Shown here: piece by piece, positions 26,698 through 39,600 of the stretch | How positions within the stretch are numbered: the stretch's first letter is position 1 | Layout of the letters: each line of letters begins with the position of its first letter | DNA from: Patagioenas fasciata | Taxonomy: Eukaryota > Chordata > Aves > Columbiformes > Columbidae | Assembly (NCBI RefSeq): GCF_037038585.1 | Contig: NC_092525.1 | Span: forward strand, 17,340,867 to 17,404,866 | Reading direction: 5' to 3' | Length of the DNA: 64,000 nucleotides | Translations under genes and position numbers: made by a program | Notes under the pieces: generated by a model | Told to the model about the DNA's origin: nothing | Database searches by the model: none | The model's input: the letters and a program-made list of their open reading frames with translations, nothing else

Positions 26698-29350
26698 GGC
26701 TGGTTCCTTCTATAGGACTGAAGCTTTTAGGGCTGCAGAGGCTGGCACACTTTGGCTGGAGCTGGATTGTGCGGAATCACCCATGGCACTGACAGATGAG
26801 TTGGAGCGTGTTGCCGCCTCATTCCCTGGAAGAGAGAAAGTAGGAGCTTACAGGGGTTTACTTTTTCCTCTTATTTCAGCAAGGATTACAACTACAAAAT
26901 AAGAAAATAACTGTGAGGGCTTGGTGTGCCACATGGCTGTCACACATGTGCAGTGTTCGTGCAGCCACCACCGTGTCCCCCATGCTGCAGGGAGCAGTGA
27001 CCCCCTGCGTTTGTCGGAGGGCTGAGTTGGGCTGCTGCTCCACGGACGGTTTGGTGCCAGCCCGAGCTGCCGTGGTCGGTGTCTGTTCGCTGCCCCGGGC
27101 TGTGTGTGCCTGTAATTATCCATAAATGTGCTCGTGCTGTCAGAGGCGTTGCTACAAAGGTCATGGTAACACTGAGAGGTGCGGGAGCTTTATTGTACTC
27201 GTGTTCTTTGCTGGGCGGAGTGAAGGTCAATCAGACCTGGGGTAGCTTTTCATGCAATCTTTCCATTGAGCAATTTGAATTGGCACATGCCTGGCGTGCT
27301 TGGTCATGTTTGGGATTTGTACTTGACAAACTGCAGGATTTCCTTTGTCTTGTATGGTGGACAAGGAGAAGACTTGCTGCTGTTCTTAGGAAAGCGTTTG
27401 AAGGTCAATCTGGCTTAGGCCTTGCAGGGCCGAAGGGAAGTGTGTCAGGACCAGAAGGCCATTGCAGCTTTGGTGTTTATTCGGGCAACAGTTCCTTTTA
27501 ATGGCAAACCGCTGTGTGATTTGTCAGATTTGGATGAAGATGCTGAAAGGGGTGGCTGCTCTGTAGATAGCTTGAGTAACCCTGGTAAGAGCTGTTTTAA
27601 TGTGGAAGAGCATCTGTCTACGGCCCAGCTGTCACCTGAGCGTGACTGGGGCAGCGAGGAGGCAAACGAGTCCCTGCGTTGAAATACCGTCCCAAAACAC
27701 AAATTAAATCTAAGTTTATGGTAATGGCGTGAGTAGGGCTGTACTGCAGAGCTGCTGCAAAGCCTCTTTGCGTGTGGTTTTATTGGGAGCCTGCAGATAA
27801 GAAATCCTGCTGGCTTTAATGCCACTGTGGGAAGTGTGGGTGGAAGGGGGAGTGTACAACATTGCATTGGTACTGTGTGTGTGTCTCAACAAGTACCTGT
27901 ACCTCTCTTGAGCGAGAAGCTGTCATGTGCGTTTATTGGCATATCTGGGAACTGTTTTTCTTCAGTGCACAATTTCTGCTGTGAATGTGGTGAGCTGCGT
28001 GAGTATTCTCATCCTGCAGCCACTGCTGCGTTACCTGGCAAGAAGAACGAGCTTTGCTGCAGCCGAGATAGGAGGAGGGTCCCCTGGCAGGAGAAGAGTC
28101 CTGTGGCGTGTCTGGGAGAGGCCGTGGGCATCATCCTGCTGCATGTTGGTGCAGGGACCACGCTCCCTGTGCTGGGCCAGTGACGGAACAGCCACCATGT
28201 GCTCCCAGTGCAAGAACGTGCATCTCAGGAGCAGCCTCAGCTGCAGAGCAGCCCTCAAGTGCACTGGGTGAGATGGCTGGATGGCAGAGCTGCTGCCAGG
28301 TGTGCTGCTCCTCCTCAGGGCTCCAGCTCCTGGGTATGTCTGGGCTGGGTTTGGAGGTTTGCGGGTGTCCAGTGGGAGCAGCAGTGTGATGGGTCCCATG
28401 AGCTGCTCTGGCTGCTCTGCCTTTCCCAGGACACCTCTCCTTCCAGGCATGGCTGTGGGCTCACAACAGCCAAGTCATTGCTGGTGGCTTTATGTTGTTT
28501 CCAGTACGCAGAAGACTGGAAAGCTGAGGTGTGAGAAGAGCCAGGGTGGCTGTGACTGCTTGTGCAGATCAAAGGGAATCTGGGCACTGCAGGAAGCGCT
28601 GTGAGAAATCCCTGAAAGCTGAACATGAGGAGAGCTGGTACCAGGGCTTGAATTTCGCATTCCTAAAAAATGAAAAAAGCTTAAAGCTAATGTGCACACA
28701 ACTGTTTTTGTAGACTCATGCCTGTTGTAGAGATATTTTCACAGGGCAGGTGGAGGTACAGACTTCAGCAAACCCAAATAACCCAGCCTGTCTGGCACCA
28801 GCTGGGCAGGTGATGTGTGTCTGGAGATTAAGTCAGACTTGTCCTGCAGTGCCCTTGAACTTGGGAGTGCCCGAGTGTGCAGGCCTCCTGTAGAGGGTAA
28901 ACCAGCCGCATCTGGAGTGAAAACTGGGAGGAAAAGCCAACAGATCTTCATAGTGCACCACATTGGTTTTGCTTTTCGCTTCAAGTGAAAAGCAGTGGGA
29001 AGAGCTGAGGTCCCAGCTGCGTGGTGCAGGTGTAGTGGAAGGAAACCATGCAGGATCACAGCTGTTGTGGAGGTGCTCCGGGGTGGTGGTATCACCCCAG
29101 GGTTTCATCAGCGGATGATGCTGCTACTCAGCAGGTTGTGTAGCCAGCGGCAGATGGAGAACAGCTGGCCGACCCTGCAGAGGAGGAGGATGCTCCAGGT
29201 AAGTTGAGATCTGGACCACCTCATCTCTAGCAGCAACGCATCAGCTTTCTTTTTAAAGACACTTTATCCTGTGTGTAGCTGCAGTATAGCACTTGAGCTT
29301 GACTGGAGGAAACAACGCGTAACAAATTTCAGGTTTCCGACACTTTAATT
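26698..29350. other. Intergenic, no gene seen
   Basis: Several short open frames on both strands with no family resemblance and no consistent splice pattern. It ends at a dinucleotide repeat downstream of the IL12RB2 3' UTR. Confidence 0.45.
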
Positions 29351-29386
<36 letters not shown>

Positions 29387-29387
29387 T
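29350..29387. repeat. (TA)n(CA)n microsatellite
   Basis: A TA run passes directly into a CA run, about 37 bases in total, likely length-polymorphic. It lies just beyond the predicted IL12RB2 3' end. Confidence 0.9.
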
Positions 29388-29511
29388 AGTCAACAAAGTC
29401 ATTAGATGTGTAACACGTACTTCAAACCTGTAATTAGAACACTTCAATAAATGATTTAAATTCCTCGCACCAGTCCACTTGACTTCCTGTGTACCTGCGC
29501 TGCCTGTTGCT

Positions 29512-29517
29512 TTTATT
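29512..29517 (-). terminator. IL12RB2: Possible IL12RB2 poly(A) signal
   Basis: TTTATT on the + strand is AATAAA on the - strand, about 640 bases after the IL12RB2 stop. It is the first canonical hexamer I found downstream; the choice is tentative. Confidence 0.4.
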
Positions 29518-30157
29518 TCTAGTGAGGGTCTCTCCTGACCTGAGCCCTGTGACAGCCTGGCCCTGGTACCATATGGGCTGGAGCTGCCAGTGACACCGGG
29601 GACAACGGGACTTGGTGCGAGTCCTGGGGCTGCAATGAGGACTAATCACCTTTGGGCTGGTGGGCATTAAATTGAGCACCAGTGGGTACAGATGTTCCTG
29701 TGCTGTCACTCCCCAGCTGTGCACAGTGGTCCAGCTGGGTTGCTAAGGTCTGGCTGTGCCGTAACTCCCTGTTCATCTGGGTTGAGTGATGGTTGAAATG
29801 AGAGTTTTCACATCTCTGATTCCTGGGTGGACCAAGCCGCTCGTCATCAGGCGGTAGGACAGGGGCCTGGGGCACCCACGCTGCATGAAGGCATGTGAGT
29901 AATTAATTAAGCTCCCCGACAGCCGGGTCACGCAGCCCTGGCATTTCTGCCTTTAATTCTCCTGGAACGTGCTGGGTGGATGAGGTGCTGTGTTGTGCAG
30001 TACAGTGTGACTTGCAGTGCTGGAAAGGTTTGTGCATTGAGGTTTTTTATCACGTAAAGGTGTTGCGTGCAAGTTCCTGGACTGGCTGTACCGAAACACT
30101 GAAATACTTCAGTTAAGTGCAAAAAAAATCAGGCTAGGCTTATTTCATCCTGAGCGC

Positions 30158-30652
30158 CTACCTTGGGAAAGAGCTGCAGTTTATTTTCACCGTATCTAAA
30201 GTAAGATTCCCTTCATAGGAATGTATGGGTGTCAAAAAAGTTGTTGGGAAGATGGAGGGCAGATTGCACTCAATTTCAGGCTGGTCTTCAGTGACCAGTG
30301 GGTACGTGGGGGCTGTGCTGGTGACGGGGTTGGCGATGTAGTCAGAAACAGGCTGTGTGTGCTCTGTCACCTCCGTCACCTCTGTCACCTCCACCAGCCG
30401 CTGGTAGAGGTCGTGAAGCTGCTGCTCAGAAACGTCCCCATCTGCTGCACTGGGGACAGCCCCGTACCCCATCTCCTCCTGCCCCACACCACCTGCTGGT
30501 GACCCGTCACCAGTGCCAACTGTGCCAAAGAACTTGTCCCCAAGGGCCGGGGGGCCTGTCTTGGTAAAAGCTTCTTCTACGTGTGTTATTTCGGGCTCTT
30601 CAAAGCTGCTGACACTGGGTAGGAACAGGCTGGAGGACAAGCTCAGCTCAGC
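30158..30652 (-). CDS. IL12RB2: IL12RB2 last coding exon (cytoplasmic tail)
   Basis: Acceptor CTGCAG, phase 0, 164 codons plus TAG. It contains [12 protein letters not shown] (human QLVDLYKVLESR), a 9-bp tandem repeat giving [10 protein letters not shown], and tyrosines in DYIANP and TYPLVTED; human uses GYLPSNID as STAT4 dock. The conserved end is [17 protein letters not shown]. Confidence 0.93.
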   Translation of the reverse strand, partial: AELSLSSSLFLPSVSSFEEPEITHVEEAFTKTGPPALGDKFFGTVGTGDGSPAGGVGQEEMGYGAVPSAADGDVSEQQLHDLYQRLVEVTEVTEVTEHTQPVSDYIANPVTSTAPTYPLVTEDQPEIECNLPSIFPTTFLTPIHSYEGNLTLDTVKINCSSFPR

Positions 30653-33600
30653 CTGCAGAAAGGCACATGCCACACAGTGGTAATTAATTATGTGATTGAT
30701 ATCTTGTGGTCTCTCACCCCCACGATGCTGGCACCCCTCACACAGCAGCTGATACTGTTAAAAATGAGAGATCTCTGCATTGTTCTTGCATTTAATTTCC
30801 CTGATACATCCTACAGTCTGACATGAGACCTTATTGCAGCCTTTCTGTACTTAAAAGAGGCTGATAAGAAAGATGGGGACAGACTTCTGAGCAGGGCCTG
30901 TTGTGATAGGACAAGGGGTGATGGTTTTAAACTAAAGGAGGGAGATTCAGGCTGGACATGAGGAAGAAATTGTCACACCTCAGGGTGGTGAGAGCCTGTC
31001 CCAGGTTGTCCAGAGAGGTGGTGGATGAACCATCCCTGGAGACATCCCAGGCCAGGCTGGACGGGGCTCTGAGCAACCTGAGCTGGTGAAGATGTCCCTG
31101 CTCATGGCAGGGGTGGCACTGGGGGAGCTGGGAAGGTCCCTTCAACACAAACTACCTGTGATTCCATGACATGAGGACAGAGCTCATCCACTACCAGAGA
31201 TTGCTGGATTTGCTGCACTAAGTTACTGACTCCAATCACTTTTCGTTCTGAAGGTGGTGGGATTAGAAGAAAAAACAAATACAATTTACCTTCACAGAGA
31301 TGTACTTTTTAGCCCACGTAGCATTAGCTGGGTCTGGGATGGCTTTGCTCTGCCACTGTGGCATAACCGCAGAGAGGAGCGAGTGTAACCTGCAGATGGA
31401 ATAAGTGCAATTAAAAGCAGGTTTTTGTTTCAGTGAAAGAGGGCCTTAAACTTTAGGCTAAAATTCATAATATATATAAAATAAGGCTGTATTTTAAGCT
31501 CAATGTGTGTTCTTATTACTATTCATATACTATGAAGCCTTCATTCAGAGCAATCCTTGCTGTTCCCCAAGGTGTCCTAAAAGGATGTGACCTTCCCGTC
31601 TATCACCAGTTCTGTGTTTTACTGGAATGCTGGATCCACTCACAGTTTTCTCGCTGGAGGGACAGAACACACACAGGCTGAGAAGATGAAGAAGCTGCAG
31701 GTGAGCACAATAGCCATCCAGTCCCCAGAACCTGAAATACAGAACATGCATAATTCATCTTTATTTAAAAAATAAATAAGTAAATAAAATTAAATATGCT
31801 AGTTCAAGTTGGACAACTAGTGTTTGCATTCATAAAATATTTTGGGGAGAAATCTGATAGTTCCACATTCAAAATACCTTTGAAGGATCTGACTCTGAGC
31901 ATCTCTCCATCCCGCCCCCAGCACACACACATCACGTTGGTTTTCACCCACCGTAGATGTCCGGGGGTCCCTGCCCGTCCCCTTTCTGCAGGTACATGTG
32001 GTACCCAGGGGTGCAGCCTGCTTGCTGCTGGGCACCGATTGCTTCCCAGGAAGCAAAGATGCCGTTTGCATGTGGTGTTGTATACATCTGGGGCCCAGCT
32101 GACGGTGCTGCAAAACAGAACTGACAATTAAAGCTGAGTTTAAGCTGACTTAAAAATATCTGGAAGATTGTTGCTGTAGTTTACCTTCTGCTCTTGAGTA
32201 TCCCCAGACTGATGCTGCTTGTCCGGCTCTGTCCCGATAGAGTGCAAACACGCTGATCTGATAGCACACGTTGTCTTTAATGTGCTCTACATAAAGAAGT
32301 TAAAAGAAGTGGATAGTTACTAGTGAAAGTATGGACAGTCGTGGGTGAGATGTCTACATTAGCTGTTTAAATGGCACCAGGACAGAGCACAGGAAAGAGT
32401 AATGAGGCTAACACTTGCTGTCACCCCTGTAGTAACCTCATAGCTGTCCCATGTGCAGAACACTGACACGTAGCGCTGGCTGGGAGTAGCAACAACCATT
32501 AGTAGGAAGGAAGTAGTCTTTTCTTAAGCCTTTGATCTCGTGTACCTCTAGCGAGCTTGTTTCATTTTGGAGGGATTGGGTTTTTTTCAGAGATATTTGA
32601 CTTCTTGGATGATATAAATCTCACCTGAGAGTGACCACAGAACTGAGCCCAGAGCAGTCATGGGTTTTTATTTTTTTTTCCCCCTTCTATACAGAACACT
32701 TTAAACGCCATCACTTCTTATGCTGAATTAGTAACAGTTAGAATCTGACTCATTCTTTAAAAAGCTTTCAAAACAGAAAGGTACCTTGGTGATGTCCTGC
32801 CTGGAGGTGGTGGTTACCTGTGATCACTGTGGACAGGTTGGACGCTGGGAGCCGGACCCAGGCTGGACGCGGGTCCCTCTGCATCTCAGCCCACTCCACC
32901 ACGTACCCACCGATGGGCACGGAGGGGCTGGCGGGCGCTTTCCAGCTCACCAGGATGCTGCTGTTCCCCGCGGCCACGGCAGAGACTTGCTGAGGAGGAG
33001 GGAGGTCTTGCCAGGAGGACAGGATGAGCAAACAAAAAAAGACACCTTCAGCACAAGCCTGCCTTAACCTCAGGTGCACTCGGTAAGTTCGATATGATAA
33101 TTTTTACTATGTTTTATCCAGTTTGGCGTCATGTGAAGTACAAACTGCCATTGCAAGGAAAGGGTTTTATAGGAGGGTGATCTCTGTGCTGATAGGAACA
33201 GAGCTAGGTTCTTGTCTCGTCTGGTGGTGCAACAGTTTGAACATAGAATCATGGAATCATTTTGGTTGGAAGAGACCCTTAAGATTATTGAGTCCAGCAA
33301 TAACCTAAATCTGGCAGTACCCCATGTCCCTGAGAACCTCATCTACCGTCTGTCCAACTCCTCCAGGGATAGTGACTCCACCACTGCCTTGGGCAGCCTG
33401 TTCTAATGCCCGACAGCCCTTTGGGGAAGAAATATTTCCTAATATCCCACGTTCCTAACATTCACGTCTGTGCCTGTTCATACCATCCCTGAGCCCTGAG
33501 AAGCCTCTGTCACAGCACGTACCAACACCTGCTCCTGCGACAGAGCCACAAACACATGCTATCTCCACAAAACCAAAGCTCTGGCTTTCACAGCTCGGCC

Positions 33601-36600
33601 CAGGTTACTTTTTTGTGCAGGAGAAAATGTTGGGAAAGTCACCAAATTTTTATTGGTAGTATAAAAATGCCAACATATTTTCTGAATGTTTTTTTCTACC
33701 AAATACAATTGAATTGGACCCACAAATTCTCGTCTACCTGCCTCCAAATAATCAGATATTGGGGATATTTCTGCACCATCTCTACCTGATGAAAGGGCTT
33801 ACATGTTTTACTGATGTCAATGCAGGACGAAGGCACATGGAGAATTGCCTCTTTGAACAAAGCACCTGATTGATACCAAGAGGCTCCGTCGTGCCTGGTA
33901 CCAACACAGGAAATTTGGGGCCAGGTGAGTTCAGAGAACGCTCATTAACTTTGCTGTGCGGGTGCATCAGAGTGCAACTTCCCAGGATATGAAGCTTGTG
34001 TGATTTCCCCTCACCAACACCTCCCTTAGGTCCTGTGCCTCTCTCATGCAAAAGAAAAAAATATTTATTTTTTGTGGTTTTTTTTCATTTTTTGGGGTGT
34101 TTTTTTGGTGCATGTTGATTTTCTGCTGCATCAGGTCCCTGGTGACTCTGCCAGCAGAAGGGGTTGAGGTGATGCTGTAGCAATACTGATGCAGGACAAA
34201 TTAACATGTCATGAAACTGCCGCCCTGCCCGCACTGAAAACTGGTGATCCCTGAAGATTCATTGAGATGGACCTTGATGAGGAGCAGGTGGTGGGACCTG
34301 TTTGCTCCCATGGTGTGTAGCACCAAGCAGTGCTCTTCCTGGTGGTCCAGACCCAGCAGAAGGCCTTACCCTGGGTGCCCAGGTTGGTGATGATGGATGT
34401 AGGGGGGGACCTGCCCCTGGAGTTCTCGGCGGTGACTGTGACCTTGTAGCCCTCCCTTGGTGTGACCCTGGCATAGCTGGTTTGGGTGGTGAGATGGACT
34501 TCTCCTGCTGGGGGACTCCGCTGGCCCAGGGCTTCGAAGGTCACCGTGTACCCCAGGATCCTGCCTCTCGCCTCCGATGCGCTCAGAGCCTGTGAGGAAA
34601 GTGAATTTGTTACTCTGATGATGAGCAAAGGCTGTAGGAAGCTGTACGGGAAAATGTTCCAGACCTGCTCATGGAGGAAGGTGGTGTTGACCATCTGAGA
34701 ACCAAACATTTCACCTGCTTTTAAATGAACTTATGGCCACTAAAATGAGCCAACAGCATCCTGGTGTGTATCAAGAACAGTGTGGCCAGCAGGACTCAGG
34801 CAGTGACCATCCCCTGTCCTGAGCACTGCTGAGGCCAAACCTTGAATCCTGGGAGCAGTTTTGGGCCCCTCAGGACAAGGAAGCCCTTGAGGTGCTGGAG
34901 CGAGTTGAGAGAAGGGAACAGAGCTGGGGAAGGGGCTGGAGCACAAGTGTGATGGGAGTAGCTGAGAGACCGGGGGGGTTCAGCCTGGAGAACAGGAGCT
35001 GAGGGGACACCTTCTGATCTCTGAACTGCCTGAAAGGAGCTTGGAGCCAGGGGGGGTCGGGCTCTGCTCCCAAGGAACAAGCGCCAGGACCAGAGGAAAC
35101 GGCCTCAAGTTGCGCCAGGGGAGGTTGAGATTGAATCTGGGGAACAATTTCTTCCCCAAAGGGCTGTTGGGCATTGGAACAGGCTGCCCAGGGCAGTGGT
35201 GGAGTCACCATCCCTGGAGGGGTTGAACAGACGAGAGATGAGGTTCTTAGGGACATGGGGTAGTGACAGGGGTGGGTGGGTTAATGGTTGGACACGGTGA
35301 TTTTGAGAGTCTCTTCCAACCAAAATGATTCTATGAGTTGTGTCACACCTGCAAGCCCACATGTGGGACCACAGCTTGTCCCCCAGGCTGGATTTGTGTG
35401 GAGCAGTAGCCACGGGTGGCGCGACCCTTGTTGTCAGGACGGCTCCAGAGCATCTCCCAGCCCAGAGCTCTAACTGCCCCATTTAAGCGAAGACCTTTCT
35501 CTCAAAGGTAATTTTTTCCTCTTCCTTTTCTCTTCTAATAGTAAAGAGTTTATTTACTGCAACTTCTGGACTGTAGCAAGCACCAACTGATGCTCTTTGG
35601 TAACGAGTTATCGGTTTTTATTTTCTTTTCTGCTAAAAGCTGGAGGAAACAAGCAGTGCTAGAGATTGCTCACTCATGTGTTGAGACTGCTTTCTTCTGT
35701 AATACTTTTTTTTCCTTAAACTAGCCTAAGGAAGTACAGCTAATGCTTTTTTAAGGTATCATAGTTTCCACATCAGTACCAACCTAAAATATGGGGCTTT
35801 TTTCCAAAGAAAGCTGGTGTCCTCGCTGTAGAGTTTTCATGACTTGGCACATTTGTGTAAAACCTATACCACATAACAGCTTATTATGATTTTTCCCTTG
35901 GATTTTGCTGCTGCACTGTGACCCATGTTCTCCCTTCCCAAACCTTCTCCCAGCTCTGTCACTGCTCTGCTCTTGGGAGCCCATGGCATCTGAGCACATG
36001 AAATGAGTTTACTTACAATGGTACAGCCAAGAGCATGTGTTTAACCAAGAGTTTCTCTTAAGGTTGCATATAATTTTTAAAAAATTCTTATTTATTTTTC
36101 CTGTTTAATTCCAGTTTAGTGAAGCTCTTTTGCTGTGAGCTGCTGATTTTCCAAGCAGCAGCAGAGCTGGGGACAGCGAAACGCTGTGCAACTGGATTTG
36201 TAAAAATGAACGGTTTTTGATTTGGGGAAAAATCCAGATTTTTACTTAAAGGCATGATAAAGAATTATTGAAGTTCAACCATTTAGAATACCCATCTCTG
36301 AAAAGTCAGTCTCTACTGCCCCATGTAACACCTCTTGCTGGTATTTCCACTCTGGGTATTTGCACTTGTATTCTCAGCTTCAGTTTCCTGCAGTTCCTGT
36401 ATAGTGAGTTAGTTTTGGCTGTTTTTTTGTCAAAATGTAGTTTTACAATTGTTTTGGCAGTGGCTCAGGACAAACGCAGTGCTGAAGCCACTTGGAAAGC
36501 CTGCAGAATTTAAATTGGTGATCCTTTTTTTTGGTGTTAGTGTGAAGATAGGAAAGCATGTAACGGTAGTATGTTGTGCTGAGTCTTTTGCTTTGTAGCT

Positions 36601-39600
36601 GTTGTGAAAACTAGAAAAGCAATGTATTGCACCCACTTTATGAATGATGCTGCAGGAAGTTTCCTCTGATACAGAAAGTGCCGCCAGCTCGTTACTGCGA
36701 GATAAAGGTCTTAAAATTAAATGTCTTCAAGCCGCAACGGCCAGAGTCACAGAATCAAGTGAGAATTTCTGCTTTCACTTACAGCTGAGTGTGCGCTGGT
36801 GCGGGGAGATGTAACAGGTTGTCTAGAGATTGCAGACTGGAAGTCAAAGATAATTTATGCTTTAAAAAAAAAATCTTACTGGCTTTGAAATAAAACCACT
36901 ACAGAAAAAATGCCCCACAATCCAAAGTTTCACCTTGGACCTGGTTTTAAGGATTGGGCTGGTAATACTGGAGAAACTCAGCACCAGTGATGTGGAATTC
37001 CTTCCCTACAGATGGATTTTAATCTGAATTCTTTTTGCAATCTGCCCTTTGGGTCTCAGTCCCTGGCTCACAGGAGGTGTTGCTCAGCAGACCCTAACAA
37101 GCCACTTTTTTGACTCTGAGTTTGTCCAGTTTCAGATCTGCAGCTTATTATTAGCAAAGCCTTTTGCATGGGGTTTGCCCATCACACCCATAGAGAAAAC
37201 CAGTTTCTTCCCATTGCTGCTGTGTGACAAGAGCCTTTATTGACCGTCCACCCACACAGCGGTGACATGGACCGGACCCCTCCTGTTGCCCAAACTACAT
37301 CCAGCTCTTAAATTTTTTAGAGTTTGGTCACCTTAAAGGGCTATTACAATATATATTGCCTCTTCTGCCTCCCTTCATATAAGCAAAAATGAGGGAAGCT
37401 CATGGAATCAGAGAATAATTTGTGTCAAAGTGATCTTCCCAGCTCCCCCAGTGCCACCCCTGCCATGAGCAGGGACATCTTCACCAGCTCAGGTTGCTCA
37501 GAGCCCCGTCCAGCCTGGCCTGGGATGTCTCCAGGGATGGTTCATCCACCACCTCTGTGGCCAACCTGGGACAGGCTCTCACCACCCTCACATAAAAAAT
37601 ATCCAAGAGCAGACACACAAGGTGTGTACACATGGAGAATATGGGCCATGGTGCCCTCCTGGCCTCCCAGAACTCCTCTCCTGACCACATATGGCGACCA
37701 TAGCAAACAATGAGGCAAAGAATGAGGAGAGGGAGAAGTTAATTAGAAAACAAATTAGGAAGCCTATGAGGTTGTATTCTGTCCTTTTAGATATATCATC
37801 AGGGACACAGGTCAGCTTACCTTCCAGAAAACAGAGATGTTCTGCCTTTGGGAGTCCAGGTCCTGCTGTCGATACCAAATGTCCAGGATCCCGGTTGGTG
37901 CTGATGTGGAAGGAAAAGGGTGAGCAGAATTAATGGCTGTATTTTCATAGATTCAGAGAATAATTTGTGTCAAAGTGATCTTCCCAGCTCCCCCAGTGCC
38001 ACCCCTGCCATGAGCAGGGTCATCTTCACCAGCTCAGGTTGCTCAGAGCCCCATCCAGCCTGGCCTGGGATGTCTCCAGGGATGGTTCATCCACCACCTC
38101 TGTGGCCAACCTGGGCCAGGCTCTCACCACCCTCAGGGGCAACAATTTCTTCCTCATGTCCAGCCTGAATCTCCCTCCTTTAGTTTTAAACCATCACCCC
38201 TTGTCCTATCTCAACACACCCTGCTAAAGCAAAACAAACAAGATGTTGAATAAGCAAAGGAGGCAAAAATCCTGAGACCATTGAAACTTAAGATTGAAAA
38301 TGTCTCTGAAATGTTGCAGTATGTAATGGCCCATGTGTGCTGATGATGGTTCTTCTGAAGAGAGCAAGCCACAAACCCAAGAGAGGGTTTTGCTCTGCAG
38401 GTGAGTTTACCCTGCGGTCAGTAAACAGGATGGCTCCCGGGGAAGCCTGCACACCAAAATGACAGTGTTAGTGCTCATCTTCCACAGAAGCTGAGGCTAA
38501 TTAAGGTCCTTGGGGCTGGCTATATCAATCCTAAACCAACAGGCAGCTCCAAGTGAAAGGGTTTGTAGGATCTGCAGGATTTTGCTGTCTGGCTCCAGGT
38601 AATAAATGTCTTTAACAGCTGAGTAGGACCTCATCAGAGGTAGCTTAATGCCCCTGTTCTTTCCACAGTTCTCCTTATATTCACAGAATGCCTGGAAACC
38701 TTTGATGTTTTGAAAAAAACTTTCCGAAATAACATTAAATCAAATTTCTGGCTGCAGAAACTGGGGAACAACGTAGTCCATCAGTTCAGAATCGGAGACA
38801 GACACATTAAAAAAGTCAATGTGACAAAAGATAACAAAGCTCAGTTCCTCAAGGTCCCTGACCAACATAAACTCACCAAATTCAATTAATACTTGTTGCT
38901 AATAACCTAAGCAGTGGGCAGCTGTTGCACAACCCCAGCTAGAATGGGACACCCAGCTATTTGCTGTGTTCCAAGACAGAAAGAAAATCAGCAATGCCAG
39001 CAATGTTAAGAGCTATTTGTACTGTATTAACTGCAAATAGTGACTGAAATAGAAACAAAAAGCAGGGTGGACAGAAGAAATAAAACCAGAGCACATTTGC
39101 TTTGAGCCAGGGAGGAAGAGGCAAGCTCAAAGCAGGAATTAAAACAAACAAACAAATTGAGTCTGTTGGACTCCAGCACAGATTTTAAAGTTCACAGTTC
39201 ATTTCATATAAGAACCACACAAATTAACTGTGAAAAAAAAAAAGCTCACTTATGAACAGTGCCTGCATAAAGTCAATTTTGTGGCAGCTCAGGCTTAGAG
39301 GAAAAAAAGTGGTCTCATTGAAAAGGTAAACTCCTGTGTTTGGCCAAACTCTTGTGCAGAACTTCAGCTGCTCCAAAGAAGGACAACCATGATGTACCCA
39401 GAGCTTCTTGCCTGCAACCTCCCCTTGCTGTTACTTAATCTGCGGACAGAAAATACTCCTTGATTAGCTGAAAAGATGATTGTTTTATAGCACCGGTTGG
39501 CTAAGAGAGAGGGGATGTCCACAGATGCCATAGCAAGGCAGGGTGTGTCAAGAAGGCTGAGAAAACTGTTGAGAGGAAGATGGGGGAGGGAAGGAAAAGT

